Assembly: GCF_028416575.1 (NCBI RefSeq)
Contig: NZ_JAMQKB010000027.1
Location: 1 to 34,815 of the forward strand
DNA: 34,815 bases
Reading direction: 5' to 3'
Source of the DNA: Terrihalobacillus insolitus
GTDB lineage: Bacteria; Bacillota; Bacilli; Bacillales; Amphibacillaceae
Below, in pieces: positions 16,273 to 26,663 of this stretch. The notes under the pieces are model-generated. The model saw nothing but the letters and a program-made list of their open reading frames with translations. It was not told where the DNA came from and did not search any database. Position numbers and translations under genes: made by a program. Each line of letters opens with the position of its first letter. Position 1 is the stretch's first letter.

Positions 16273-17103
16273 TTAATTAGAATGCGTTTGACCTTGGAAA
16301 AAGGTACCTTTATGCACCTCAATTTGTTTCTTTATTATATCTACATTGGTAATTTTAACGAGGGATGTGTAGTCTTCTACAACTCGTTCTTCCTCTTCAT
16401 CCTCTGCTTCAGATAGAACTCCGATACCAGAAACATTTGCATTAAATTCAGCAAGTAAATTAACCATCCCGTTGATTGTTCCGCCCGCTTTCATAAAGTC
16501 ATCGATTATACATACATTGGATCCTTCTTGTAAACTACGCTTTGGCAATACCATTGTTTGTATTTTTCTTGATGATCCAGAGACATAGTTAATACTTACG
16601 GTAGATCCTTCTGTTATCTTTGGGTCTCTCCTAACAATTACAACTGGTACGTTTAAGCAAGCTGCAACTGCATAGGCTAAAGGTATTCCCTTTGTAGCAA
16701 CCGTCATCACGACGTCTATGTTGAGTTCTGAGAAAGCGGTAGCAAACATCCTACCGATCGTTTTCACTGTTTTCGGCTCTCCCAATATATCACTCATAAA
16801 TAAATAACCACCAGGAAGTAAACGGTTTGGATCTTCTAATTGTTCACAAAGCTTCCCAATAAACGATTCGCTATTTTCCACGGAATACAAAGGTATGTAT
16901 TTTACGCCACCAGCAGCACCTGCAACAGACTTGAGGTACCCAATTCCTTCTTCCTGAAACATGTTGTTTATTATTGCCAGATCCTCACTTATCGAAGATT
17001 TCGCTGCATCGAATTTTCGAGAAAAAAATGGCAATGAAACAAGCGCCCAAGGGCTTTCAACCAAATAGTTTGTCATGGCTACCAATCTTTCACTTCTTTT
17101 CAT
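16273..17103 (-). CDS. purR: Purine operon repressor PurR
   Basis: A 276-residue repressor (285 in B. subtilis). The N-terminal winged helix (residues 1-73; KRSERLVAMTNYLVESPWAL) binds PurBox DNA. The C-terminal phosphoribosyltransferase-like domain holds the PRPP site CIIDDFMKAGGTI, with Asp 201-202; PRPP relieves repression. I chose the ATG at 17103 with GAGG ahead; a longer open frame to 17145 runs into the promoter. The gene follows ispE after 63 bases that hold a promoter and an inverted repeat, so autoregulation is likely. Confidence 0.96.
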   Translation of the reverse strand: MKRSERLVAMTNYLVESPWALVSLPFFSRKFDAAKSSISEDLAIINNMFQEEGIGYLKSVAGAAGGVKYIPLYSVENSESFIGKLCEQLEDPNRLLPGGYLFMSDILGEPKTVKTIGRMFATAFSELNIDVVMTVATKGIPLAYAVAACLNVPVVIVRRDPKITEGSTVSINYVSGSSRKIQTMVLPKRSLQEGSNVCIIDDFMKAGGTINGMVNLLAEFNANVSGIGVLSEAEDEEEERVVEDYTSLVKITNVDIIKKQIEVHKGTFFQGQTHSN

Positions 17104-17114
17104 GGTTGCACCTC

Positions 17115-17167
17115 TAAACACGAATATTTCTATATAATATACCACTGATATACGTGTTTAATCAAGT
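17115..17167 (-). promoter_or_regulatory. purR promoter with PurBox-like palindrome
   Basis: On the minus strand TTGATT (17162-17167), 18 bases, TATATT (17138-17143). An inverted repeat TAAACACG (17115-17122) / CGTGTTTA (17153-17160) overlaps it. Extended half sites resemble PurBoxes (AWWWCCGAACWWT): the plus-strand one matches about 10 of 13 positions, the other about 8. The palindromic layout with roughly 18 bases between boxes fits PurR operators. Confidence 0.4.
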
Positions 17168-18033
17168 TATCCTACATAACTACTCCCTAACATTCGTACA
17201 ACATACACCTCATTACAAAATCCTCTAAGGCCGTTATAAATACGGTATGCACGATTTTCTTGTTGAACTAAAGCAAAAACAGTTGGTCCACTTCCACTCA
17301 TTAACACTGCATCCGCTCCACTTTTTTCCATTTGGGCCTTGATCTGTTTGACCTCAGGGTAAAGGGAAAGGGTTACGGACTCTAATACATTTCCAGTTTT
17401 TTTACACACATCTATGTAATTTCCATCCTTTATTGCATTTATCATACCTGCAGTATCAGGATGTATTAAACGATTTGGTTGCAGGTTTTGATAAATGGAC
17501 TGAGTGGAAACACCTATTTCTGGTTTAGCTAATACGACCCAACACGACGGGGGGGCTGGTAGTTCTGTGATGTGCTCTCCTCTTCCTCTTGCGATTGCCG
17601 TTGAACCATACACACAAAAAGACACATCTGATCCAATCTGGGAACCAAGTGCCGCGAGTTCTTTTACAGATATATGAAGAGACCATAAACGATTTAAGCC
17701 TCTAAGTACGGCAGCAGCGTCACTGCTTCCACCAGCAAGTCCAGCAGCAACAGGAATTTGTTTATCAATATAAATCCGAACACCATGCTTTATATGGTAT
17801 CTATCTTTTATAAGCTTTGCGGCCCGATACGCTAGATTTCGCTCGTCGTTTGGAACAAATCGATTCTCTGACCTAATCTCTATTATATCTTCTTGTAATT
17901 CGATTAGCTCAATTCGATCGGCTAAATCAATAGTTGTCATAACCATTTCTACCTCATGGTAATGATCTGGTCGCTTATGTAACACATCCAGCGTAAGGTT
18001 GATTTTCGCTGGCGCTTTTTCTAGCAAAAACAT
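17167..18033 (-). CDS. ispE: 4-diphosphocytidyl-2-C-methyl-D-erythritol kinase
   Basis: A 288-residue GHMP-family kinase (289 in B. subtilis) of the MEP route to isopentenyl diphosphate: it phosphorylates CDP-methylerythritol at the 2-hydroxyl. The N-terminus [19 protein letters not shown] carries the conserved Lys 10. The ATP-binding loop [14 protein letters not shown] spans residues 94-107, and the third GHMP motif is [12 protein letters not shown] near the C-terminus. It lies between sspF and purR, as in B. subtilis, beyond the sspF terminator. Confidence 0.97.
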   Translation of the reverse strand: MFLLEKAPAKINLTLDVLHKRPDHYHEVEMVMTTIDLADRIELIELQEDIIEIRSENRFVPNDERNLAYRAAKLIKDRYHIKHGVRIYIDKQIPVAAGLAGGSSDAAAVLRGLNRLWSLHISVKELAALGSQIGSDVSFCVYGSTAIARGRGEHITELPAPPSCWVVLAKPEIGVSTQSIYQNLQPNRLIHPDTAGMINAIKDGNYIDVCKKTGNVLESVTLSLYPEVKQIKAQMEKSGADAVLMSGSGPTVFALVQQENRAYRIYNGLRGFCNEVYVVRMLGSSYVG

Positions 18034-18176
18034 GTTTTCACCTTCTTTACATCATACGTTTGTAACAATTTGACTAATATGTAGCTTCACAATCTCTAGT
18101 GAAGATCAAATATTCTACCTAATATCGTTTGGTATTATTCCTCTAATATATCACAAATTGTATCATACCATGGTAT

Positions 18177-18198
18177 AAAAAGGGGACAAACCCCTTTA
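18177..18198 (-). terminator. Terminator of sspF
   Basis: On the minus strand AAAGGGG - TTTGT - CCCCTTTTTA, 35 bases after the sspF stop. A 12-bp perfect palindrome, ATACCATGGTAT, lies directly beyond it (18165-18176). Confidence 0.75.
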
Positions 18199-18232
18199 AG
18201 ATGATATTCGAATCTAATCGAACGCACCTTTA

Positions 18233-18412
18233 TTAGGATTTGCCCTTTGTTAGTTCCTGCTCTGCAATTTGAATTGCACGCTTCACCATATTACCAGCAT
18301 CACGTGCACGAATGCCTCCCCAGCCTTCTTGCTGTACAGTGTCGTAAAAACCTAACTCTTTTGCTATTTCTTCTTTCAAACGGTCTGACATAACTCCTCT
18401 ACGTCTACCCAT
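18233..18412 (-). CDS. sspF: Small acid-soluble spore protein, SspF type
   Basis: A 59-residue alpha/beta-type small acid-soluble spore protein (61 in B. subtilis SspF). It starts [20 protein letters not shown] and contains the conserved [28 protein letters not shown]. Such proteins are made in the forespore and coat spore DNA against UV and heat. GGAGCTG precedes the ATG. In B. subtilis sspF is a SigG gene; I could not find a good SigG match in the 80 bases upstream. It lies between the veg terminator and its own terminator. Confidence 0.95.
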   Translation of the reverse strand: MGRRRGVMSDRLKEEIAKELGFYDTVQQEGWGGIRARDAGNMVKRAIQIAEQELTKGKS

Positions 18413-18490
18413 GAAAGACAGCTCCTTTCATTTACGACACACTTATGTTTTGTTGTTTTGTATTATTTTAAACCTGTTAAAATTAAACAA

Positions 18491-18518
18491 AGAGCAGTAA
18501 ACGAATGTTTACTGCTCT
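18491..18518 (-). terminator. Terminator of veg, overlapping its stop codon
   Basis: AGAGCAGTAAAC - GAAT - GTTTACTGCTCT, a 12-bp perfect stem followed by a T-rich tail on the minus strand. The veg stop TAA (18509-18511) lies inside the stem. Confidence 0.8.
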
Positions 18519-18775
18519 CCGAGGATCATTTTGCTCATATCTTCGATGAAGTCTAACTCAACGGTCTCGGTTAATACGTCTGCATAACTGTAGGAAACGC
18601 GTTCAAATGCGTTTTCTGCTTGGTCCAGCTCAACAATAAAAACAGAGGGATACGTTTCAGCTAACACCCCGCTGCGCTCAATCGTTTTTCTTCTGCCACC
18701 ATTCGCTTTCAGCTTCAAGCGTTTACCAATCTGTCCATCTAAACCTTGTTTAATTTCAACTAAAGTTTTAGCCAC
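18509..18775 (-). CDS. veg: Veg protein, biofilm-related regulator
   Basis: An 88-residue protein (86 in B. subtilis). The core [25 protein letters not shown] and [18 protein letters not shown] are nearly unchanged. In B. subtilis Veg raises biofilm gene expression by interfering with SinR, and is highly expressed in growing cells. I chose the GTG at 18775 (family start MAKTL) with GAGGTGGAG ahead; an upstream in-frame ATG at 18826 lies inside the promoter. Its promoter is a strong SigA one, and its stop codon is part of its terminator stem. Confidence 0.94.
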   Translation of the reverse strand: MAKTLVEIKQGLDGQIGKRLKLKANGGRRKTIERSGVLAETYPSVFIVELDQAENAFERVSYSYADVLTETVELDFIEDMSKMILGEQ

Positions 18776-18797
18776 TACACTCCACCTCACTATGTTT

Positions 18798-18826
18798 ACT
18801 ATAACACAATGCTTTATTTTAGTCAA
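18798..18826 (-). promoter_or_regulatory. SigA promoter of veg
   Basis: TTGACT (18821-18826), 17 bases, TATAGT (18798-18803), with A/T tracts upstream like an UP element. The B. subtilis veg promoter is among the strongest SigA promoters known. Confidence 0.85.
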
Positions 18827-18994
18827 ATAAATCTAAATATTATATCAGCACTCCAATTCAAATGCAATCAAAAAAACACTTTTTGCTAATTTTATAATTA
18901 TTTTCTCATATTTATCTAAAATTATGCATGTACATCACGATGTTTTTTGTAGCTGCTGAAAATTATGTGGTAGCCGTAACAAAACATTCCAAGT

Positions 18995-19022
18995 AAAAAG
19001 CGTTGATTAATCAACGCTTTTT
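18995..19022. terminator. Terminator of yabG
   Basis: AAAAAGCGTTGA - TTAA - TCAACGCTTTTT, a 12-bp perfect stem ending four bases from the yabG stop, with T runs on both strands. Confidence 0.85.
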
Positions 19023-19026
19023 TCCA

Positions 19027-19905
19027 TTATTCCTCATTCGTCAATTCATTTTCCTCCATATAAGGCATTCCTGTTCGGAGTAATCCTCTCGTCTCTAAAC
19101 CTCCAAGCCCTTTCTCTCCTGTCATTGTATTTCGCAATGTTTCCCACACACCTAATTTCTCCATAAATGGCGTGTATGCTACCTTTGCTGCTATATATAC
19201 AGGATCTAGGGCATGAATGTTAATTCTAGATGGCGAACTCGCAAAATTGGCGCCAGCTCTTATAAGCGACTCAAAATGAGACTGACACGCACCTGCAAAG
19301 ATAACCAATTGATCAAGGTTAGGAATTTTTTTTCTTGCTTCTCTCACCGTTTCAGCAAAATATTTCGAATGCCTATAGGCACGAATGTCACTTTTTGTAC
19401 CTTTGTTACGTGAAAAAGCATCATGTCCTGTTATAACAATAATGTCTGGTTGTATTTTTTCAACAAGGGCACCAATTTCGGTTGGCATTTCTTTTTCATC
19501 CAAATGAACACCATGAACCTGAAGGCCTAGTCGTTGATACAGGTTAATACATTTTCTTAAGAAGAGACGATCACCGTCTAAATGTAGCACTCTAGCAGGA
19601 ATTTGGAAATAGTTGGATGGGTAATAATAGCCACTAGTTGATTCATACTCCCTTTTTTCCTTCATTAATTGATAATCCTGTCGAAAAAGGCGAAAGGAGT
19701 AATCTTCTTTTTCTTTGCTTTGTTTTTTTCTTTTTTTTAGATCGCGCTCCTCTATTTTTACTAAATCATCTTGGTTTGCATCGGCCTCTAAACGAAAATC
19801 TTCCCCGTGTAGAATAAGCGTGTCATTGGAGATATTTGAAATTCGAAATAAAATATCATGATTGTAGGATGATCGAGTAACCAACTCACCGACTGTAAAT
19901 TCCAT
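19027..19905 (-). CDS. yabG: Sporulation-specific protease YabG
   Basis: A 292-residue protein (290 in B. subtilis) of the YabG peptidase family, made in the mother cell late in sporulation. It trims coat proteins and prepares them for transglutaminase cross-linking. Residues 3-50 form a small beta-rich domain. Candidate catalytic residues are His 161 in ITGHDAF and Cys 207 in FAGACQSHFES, matching the His-Cys pair reported for B. subtilis as I recall. GAGGTGG precedes the ATG. A SigK promoter upstream agrees with mother-cell expression. Confidence 0.94.
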   Translation of the reverse strand: MEFTVGELVTRSSYNHDILFRISNISNDTLILHGEDFRLEADANQDDLVKIEERDLKKRKKQSKEKEDYSFRLFRQDYQLMKEKREYESTSGYYYPSNYFQIPARVLHLDGDRLFLRKCINLYQRLGLQVHGVHLDEKEMPTEIGALVEKIQPDIIVITGHDAFSRNKGTKSDIRAYRHSKYFAETVREARKKIPNLDQLVIFAGACQSHFESLIRAGANFASSPSRINIHALDPVYIAAKVAYTPFMEKLGVWETLRNTMTGEKGLGGLETRGLLRTGMPYMEENELTNEE

Positions 19906-19966
19906 ATGTCCACCTCACACATAGACCATGTATCGAATAGGTCTCTATTTAGCTATCGTTATAAAA

Positions 19967-19993
19967 TAGCCTATGTGAAGGAAGAAAAGATGT
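19967..19993 (-). promoter_or_regulatory. SigK promoter of yabG
   Basis: AC (19992-19993), 16 bases, CATAGGCTA (19967-19975), a full match to the SigK pattern AC-N16-CATANNNTA. yabG is a SigK gene in B. subtilis. Confidence 0.6.
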
Positions 19994-20000
19994 GCCTTCT

Positions 20001-21438
<1,438 letters not shown>

Positions 21439-21540
21439 ACGAATCCCCCTGATTTATTGGTGAAATTGTGTTCTTTTTCAGTTAGCTTAAAAATAGCACA
21501 ATACGTGTATAATTTCATATGATACATACAAATAACAAAA

Positions 21541-21567
21541 AGCCCCCTACCTTAGTAAGGGGTTCAT
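21541..21567 (-). terminator. Terminator of yabE
   Basis: On the minus strand CCCCTTAC - TAAG - GTAGGGGG followed by CTTTTTG, just after the yabE stop. Confidence 0.8.
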
Positions 21568-21575
21568 AAAGAAAC

Positions 21576-22763
21576 CTATTTCAATATTTTTACTTTTACT
21601 CTTTGGATTCCATAACTTACAGCTGCACTCTTTGACATGTGGAGGTCAATTCGATTACCTTTTATCGCACCACCTGTATCACCTGCAACAGCATAGCCAT
21701 ACCCTTCGACCCAGACTTTTGTACCAAGTGGAATAACAGATGGGTCAACTGCCACAACTTTCGGGTTCTCTCGTAAATTTATCCCTGTTGCTGTATATCC
21801 TGTACCGCTACATGTGGCACAATCCCAATTATAACCTGTTGCCTGCATATACAAAACCTCAGCTACATCGTCATCGCCTCGTGAGGCTAATTGCTTCGGC
21901 TCGGGTTTTTTTGTACCAAGCGCAACAACTTGTTGTTTACTATCTTTTTTGACTTCTTCACTAATGAGTTTTCGATCAACTTCTTTTCCGTTTTCTAGTG
22001 TGACCTCGTACTTCTTCTCTATAATGCCTTCTTCACCAGCTTCAACTATTTGTCTTGTACCAGATGCCAAGGAAGCATCTTTTCTAGTTTTAACGGAAAA
22101 GTCTTTCTTCTCTTCTACGACATCGGTAACCTTTTCAACTCGTGTTATCTTAATAGAGTTATCTTTCGTTACATCTTCCGTCTTTGCTGGCTCAACTCGA
22201 TCAAGTTTCCCAATTTCAATGTCTTGTTCATCCAAGAATGCAGCTACCGTTTCAGCTGTAGTCCATACTTTCTTTTCTTCGCCACCATCATAAAGTGTCA
22301 CTTGGAAACCACGGTCAACCTTTACCGTCATCCCCTCTTTAATGCTCGCTTGTTCATTAAGCGACACTTGATCATACTGGGATATGGAAATCTCTTTTTC
22401 TTTGAAAAATTCTGCTAATGTTTTTTCAGTCGTATAATATTCTTTTGTTTTATCGTCTATTGTAACATTGACTTTTTTTGCTTTTTCATACTTTATTGTC
22501 ATGCCTGATTTTATTGGATCATCTTTACCGTATGACAATTCATCATATTTACTTACTTCAATACCTAGCTCTTCCAATAGATCTTCTACTGTATTTGCAC
22601 GGGTTTTAACAGTTGACTCTTCTCCATTTTGCGAGACTACGACTTCCGCTTCCGTTACTTTGTACATAATCAATCCGCCAAATACAGCCAAAACAATGAC
22701 ACTAAGTGCTGGAATAATCAGCTTTTTTTTAAGTGCCGGCAATAGCTTTGAAATCATATTCAT
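21576..22763 (-). CDS. yabE: YabE, cell-wall protein with DUF348, G5 and 3D domains (RpfB-like)
   Basis: A 395-residue exported protein. A membrane anchor or signal segment lies at about 15-37. Three DUF348 repeats follow at about 40-80, 97-137 and 153-193, each with the pattern TTAETVAAFLDEQDIEI. Next comes a G5 domain at about 205-285 (GTRQIVEAGEEGIIEKKYEV) and a C-terminal 3D domain at about 305-395 with ATGYNWD, VIPLGTKVWVEGYG and GDTGGAIKGNRIDLH, which is related to lytic transglycosylase MltA. Similar proteins act on peptidoglycan; YabE is thought to be a wall-modifying enzyme and in B. subtilis is under antisense RNA control. AAGGAGG stands 9 bases before the ATG. Confidence 0.93.
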   Translation of the reverse strand: MNMISKLLPALKKKLIIPALSVIVLAVFGGLIMYKVTEAEVVVSQNGEESTVKTRANTVEDLLEELGIEVSKYDELSYGKDDPIKSGMTIKYEKAKKVNVTIDDKTKEYYTTEKTLAEFFKEKEISISQYDQVSLNEQASIKEGMTVKVDRGFQVTLYDGGEEKKVWTTAETVAAFLDEQDIEIGKLDRVEPAKTEDVTKDNSIKITRVEKVTDVVEEKKDFSVKTRKDASLASGTRQIVEAGEEGIIEKKYEVTLENGKEVDRKLISEEVKKDSKQQVVALGTKKPEPKQLASRGDDDVAEVLYMQATGYNWDCATCSGTGYTATGINLRENPKVVAVDPSVIPLGTKVWVEGYGYAVAGDTGGAIKGNRIDLHMSKSAAVSYGIQRVKVKILK

Positions 22764-22791
22764 GCTCGCTTGCCTCCTTTATAACGTTTGT

Positions 22792-22821
22792 ATTATATAT
22801 ACAATCGTTCTAGGGTGTCAA
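22792..22821 (-). promoter_or_regulatory. SigA promoter of yabE
   Basis: Perfect TTGACA (22816-22821), 18 bases, perfect TATAAT (22792-22797), about 30 bases before the start codon. Confidence 0.8.
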
Positions 22822-22948
22822 ACCTTGAGAACCTTACAAAAAGACCGCTGTCACACAAAAAACCTTATTGAATCAAGCTTTCTTGGCCAGTGTTTCAAAC
22901 AGATTAAATTTAAGTTACAGCCCCCTATACGATAGGATGAGTGCACAC

Positions 22949-22983
22949 AAAAAAAGAGAAGCCAAGCTACTGACTCCTCTTAT
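22949..22983 (-). terminator. Terminator of tatD
   Basis: On the minus strand AAGAGGAGTC - AGTAGCTT - GGCTTCTCTT followed by TTTTT; ten pairs with two wobbles, about 85 bases after the tatD stop. The rest of the yabE-tatD gap holds no gene. Confidence 0.75.
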
Positions 22984-23068
22984 TATGCACATTGGAATGA
23001 ATGATGGAAACCCAAAAATAACGACACTATATCTGGCCTTATACGTAGATATCAAATAAAACTACAAA

Positions 23069-23842
23069 TTAACGGTTTATTTTAAAGAATTGAAGGGCAT
23101 TTTCTGTCGTGGTTTGGCTAACTTCTTCGAAAGAAATTCCCTTAAGCTCTGCTATTTTTTCTGCGACTAACTGAACATAAGCTGGTTCATTTCGTTTACC
23201 ACGGTTTGGATGGGGTGCTAAAAACGGACAATCGGTCTCAATTAACAATCGATTAAGCGGCACCTCTTTTGCTACTTCCTTAGGCTCCTTGGCATTTTTA
23301 AAGGTAACTGGTCCACCAAGAGATATAAAGAAGTTCATATGTAAACATCGTTCAACATAATCAACAGTATCATTGTAGCAATGCATAATCCCGCCAACTT
23401 CTTCCGCATGTTCGTCTTCTAGAATGTCAAGGATATCGGATGTTGCTTCTCTATTATGGATAATGATTGGCAGCTTAACCTTTTTAGCTAAACGAATCTG
23501 CTTGCGAAACACTTCTATTTGTATGTCCTTTGGTGATTTGTCCCAATGGTAATCAAGACCCATTTCTCCAATTGCCACTACCTTTGGGTGAGATGCCAAT
23601 GCCTCAATTCGACGTAAATCTTCATCCGTACAATCGATTGCATCAACTGGATGCCAACCAACTGCAGCATATATATTTGGATTTTCCTCTGCTATATGAA
23701 TTGCAAGTGGAATCGTCTCATTGTCAAAACCGACAATGACCATATATTCTACTCCAGCGTCCTTTGCTCGTTTCATTACTTCTTCCCGATCGTTTTCAAA
23801 TTGTTTTACATTTAAATGTACATGCGTGTCAAAAAGCACCAT
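23069..23842 (-). CDS. tatD: TatD-family metal-dependent deoxyribonuclease YabD
   Basis: A 257-residue protein (255 in B. subtilis YabD) of the TatD amidohydrolase fold, with 3'-5' DNase activity in characterised members. Metal ligands are visible: FDTHVHLN (His 7, His 9), AIGEMGLDYHW (Glu), IIHNREA (His), IMHCYND (His) and LIETDCPFLAP (Asp). I chose the ATG at 23842 with GGAGG ahead; the in-frame TTG upstream is that ribosome site itself. It follows metS after 61 bases containing a strong hairpin. Confidence 0.95.
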   Translation of the reverse strand: MVLFDTHVHLNVKQFENDREEVMKRAKDAGVEYMVIVGFDNETIPLAIHIAEENPNIYAAVGWHPVDAIDCTDEDLRRIEALASHPKVVAIGEMGLDYHWDKSPKDIQIEVFRKQIRLAKKVKLPIIIHNREATSDILDILEDEHAEEVGGIMHCYNDTVDYVERCLHMNFFISLGGPVTFKNAKEPKEVAKEVPLNRLLIETDCPFLAPHPNRGKRNEPAYVQLVAEKIAELKGISFEEVSQTTTENALQFFKINR

Positions 23843-23860
23843 TTCTTTTACCTCCAATTA

Positions 23861-23893
23861 GGAAAACGCTTATTTTTAAGATAAGCGTTTTCC
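23861..23893. terminator. Hairpin terminator between metS and tatD
   Basis: GGAAAACGCTTAT - TTTTAAG - ATAAGCGTTTTCC, a 13-bp perfect stem ten bases after the metS stop. T tails are poor, so it may be leaky or act as an RNA processing site just before the tatD ribosome site. Confidence 0.6.
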
Positions 23894-23903
23894 ATAATAG
23901 CTT

Positions 23904-25877
<1,974 letters not shown>

Positions 25878-25919
25878 TTAATATGATTGAATCGATTACT
25901 TAACATGCATTATGTACAT

Positions 25920-25949
25920 ATTGTAGCGATTTTAAGACTATTTTTCCAA
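25920..25949 (-). promoter_or_regulatory. Candidate metS promoter
   Basis: On the minus strand TTGGAA (25944-25949), 18 bases, TACAAT (25920-25925), about 70 bases before metS. The -10 is good; the -35 matches 4 of 6. Confidence 0.45.
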
Positions 25950-25992
25950 CATAAGCAAACGGATTATTTTTTAAGGCCCTAACAAACGATGA

Positions 25993-26020
25993 TATAAGAG
26001 GTTGTTCAAAACGCACTATA
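25993..26020 (-). repeat. Interspersed palindromic repeat, short copy 6 (reversed)
   Basis: Plus-strand TATAAGAGGTTGTTCAAAAC then GCACTATA: the two termini of the family joined without a core, in the orientation opposite to copy 1. Confidence 0.6.
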
Positions 26021-26050
26021 AAAATTGTTTCTACCTTTATTCTACAAAAA

Positions 26051-26108
26051 TCGACAAAACCGCAACAATCCTGAGCACTTTTTTGTCGAAATGTCGAATT
26101 ATGTCGCG
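26051..26108. promoter_or_regulatory. Upstream cluster of Spo0A boxes in the metS-abrB gap
   Basis: Two perfect Spo0A boxes TGTCGAA at 26084-26090 and 26092-26098, a third near-box TGTCGCG at 26102-26108, and an inverted near-box ATCGACA at 26050-26056. They lie about 150 bases upstream of the classical abrB boxes and at 8-10 base steps. No matching promoter is obvious. Confidence 0.5.
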
Positions 26109-26220
26109 CATGATTTGGATTGAAATACTTGGAGTATTATTAGGTATTAATTCCTATAAACATCCTACTTTAGTAGTATTTTTCGTTCTTTTTTTACTCT
26201 TTTTTCTAATTTATAATTGA
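26101..26220 (+). CDS. Possible small hydrophobic peptide upstream of abrB
   Basis: An open frame of 39 codons, MSRMIWIEILGVLL at the start and a very hydrophobic C-terminal half (FFVLFLLFFLIYN), which would form one membrane segment. I do not recognise it. No ribosome site precedes its ATG at 26101 or the ATG at 26110. Its first codons overlap a Spo0A near-box and its stop overlaps the -35 of the abrB promoter. Against it: T-rich sequence often yields such frames by chance. For it: strand agrees with abrB, and position next to Spo0A boxes could permit regulated expression. Confidence 0.25.
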   Translation: MSRMIWIEILGVLLGINSYKHPTLVVFFVLFLLFFLIYN

Positions 26221-26276
26221 CACTATTGGCAATCACTGGTACTATTATGTGTAGACAGATGTCGAATAATGACGAA
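26217..26276 (+). promoter_or_regulatory. abrB promoter with twin Spo0A boxes
   Basis: TTGACA (26217-26222), 17 bases, TACTAT (26240-26245). Directly downstream, TGTCGAA (26260-26266) and TGACGAA (26270-26276) form the paired boxes, spaced by three bases, that Spo0A-P uses to repress abrB in B. subtilis; the arrangement TGTCGAATAATGACGAA appears identical to that gene. Confidence 0.88.
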
Positions 26277-26310
26277 ATAGAAAATCTATCATTTGAGGGG
26301 AGTAGAAAAA

Positions 26311-26583
26311 ATGAAATCAACAGGTATTGTTCGTAAAGTCGATGAGTTAGGTCGTGTTGTAATACCGATTGAACTCCGCAGAACCCTAGGAATTAATGAG
26401 AAAGACGCATTGGAGATTTACGTTGATGATGACCGTATTATCTTAAAGAAGTATAAGCCTAATATGACATGTCACATTACTGGGGAAATCTCTGATGACA
26501 ACCTTTCACTTGCTAATGGCAAGTTAGTTCTTAGTCGTGAAGGCGCAGAACAATTAATAAACGAAATACAATCACGTTTATAA
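26311..26583 (+). CDS. abrB: Transition-state regulator AbrB
   Basis: A 90-residue DNA-binding protein (96 in B. subtilis; the difference is a shorter C-terminus and N-terminus). Residues 1-50 form the swapped-hairpin domain MKSTGIVRKVDELGRVVIP...; the C-terminal part supports tetramer formation and keeps Cys 54. AbrB represses stationary-phase genes, among them spoVG in this window, during growth. Spo0A-P relieves this by repressing abrB. GAGGGGAG precedes the ATG at 26311; an upstream in-frame TTG is part of that ribosome site. It is the only protein gene here firmly on the plus strand. Confidence 0.97.
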   Translation: MKSTGIVRKVDELGRVVIPIELRRTLGINEKDALEIYVDDDRIILKKYKPNMTCHITGEISDDNLSLANGKLVLSREGAEQLINEIQSRL

Positions 26584-26587
26584 GATA

Positions 26588-26631
26588 AATGCAGAAAACC
26601 TTCGCCTATGATCGCGAGGGTTTTCTGCATT
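26588..26631. terminator. Hairpin between abrB and rsmI
   Basis: AATGCAGAAAACC / GGTTTTCTGCATT, extended inward by four more pairs (about 17 bp), between the convergent ends of abrB and rsmI. T tails are weak on both strands, yet its place fits a shared terminator. Confidence 0.7.
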
Positions 26632-26663
26632 ATGCCACAAAAAACTATCGTTATTTGTAATAA

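Noticed and set aside
21508..21513. Plus-strand TATAAT that could start an antisense RNA to yabE, as reported for B. subtilis
   Set aside because: No acceptable -35 or SigX/SigM-type promoter could be placed at the right distance.
22468..23059. Plus-strand open frames across the yabE start and yabE-tatD gap
   Set aside because: They are shadows of yabE or cover its promoter and the tatD terminator; no ribosome sites.
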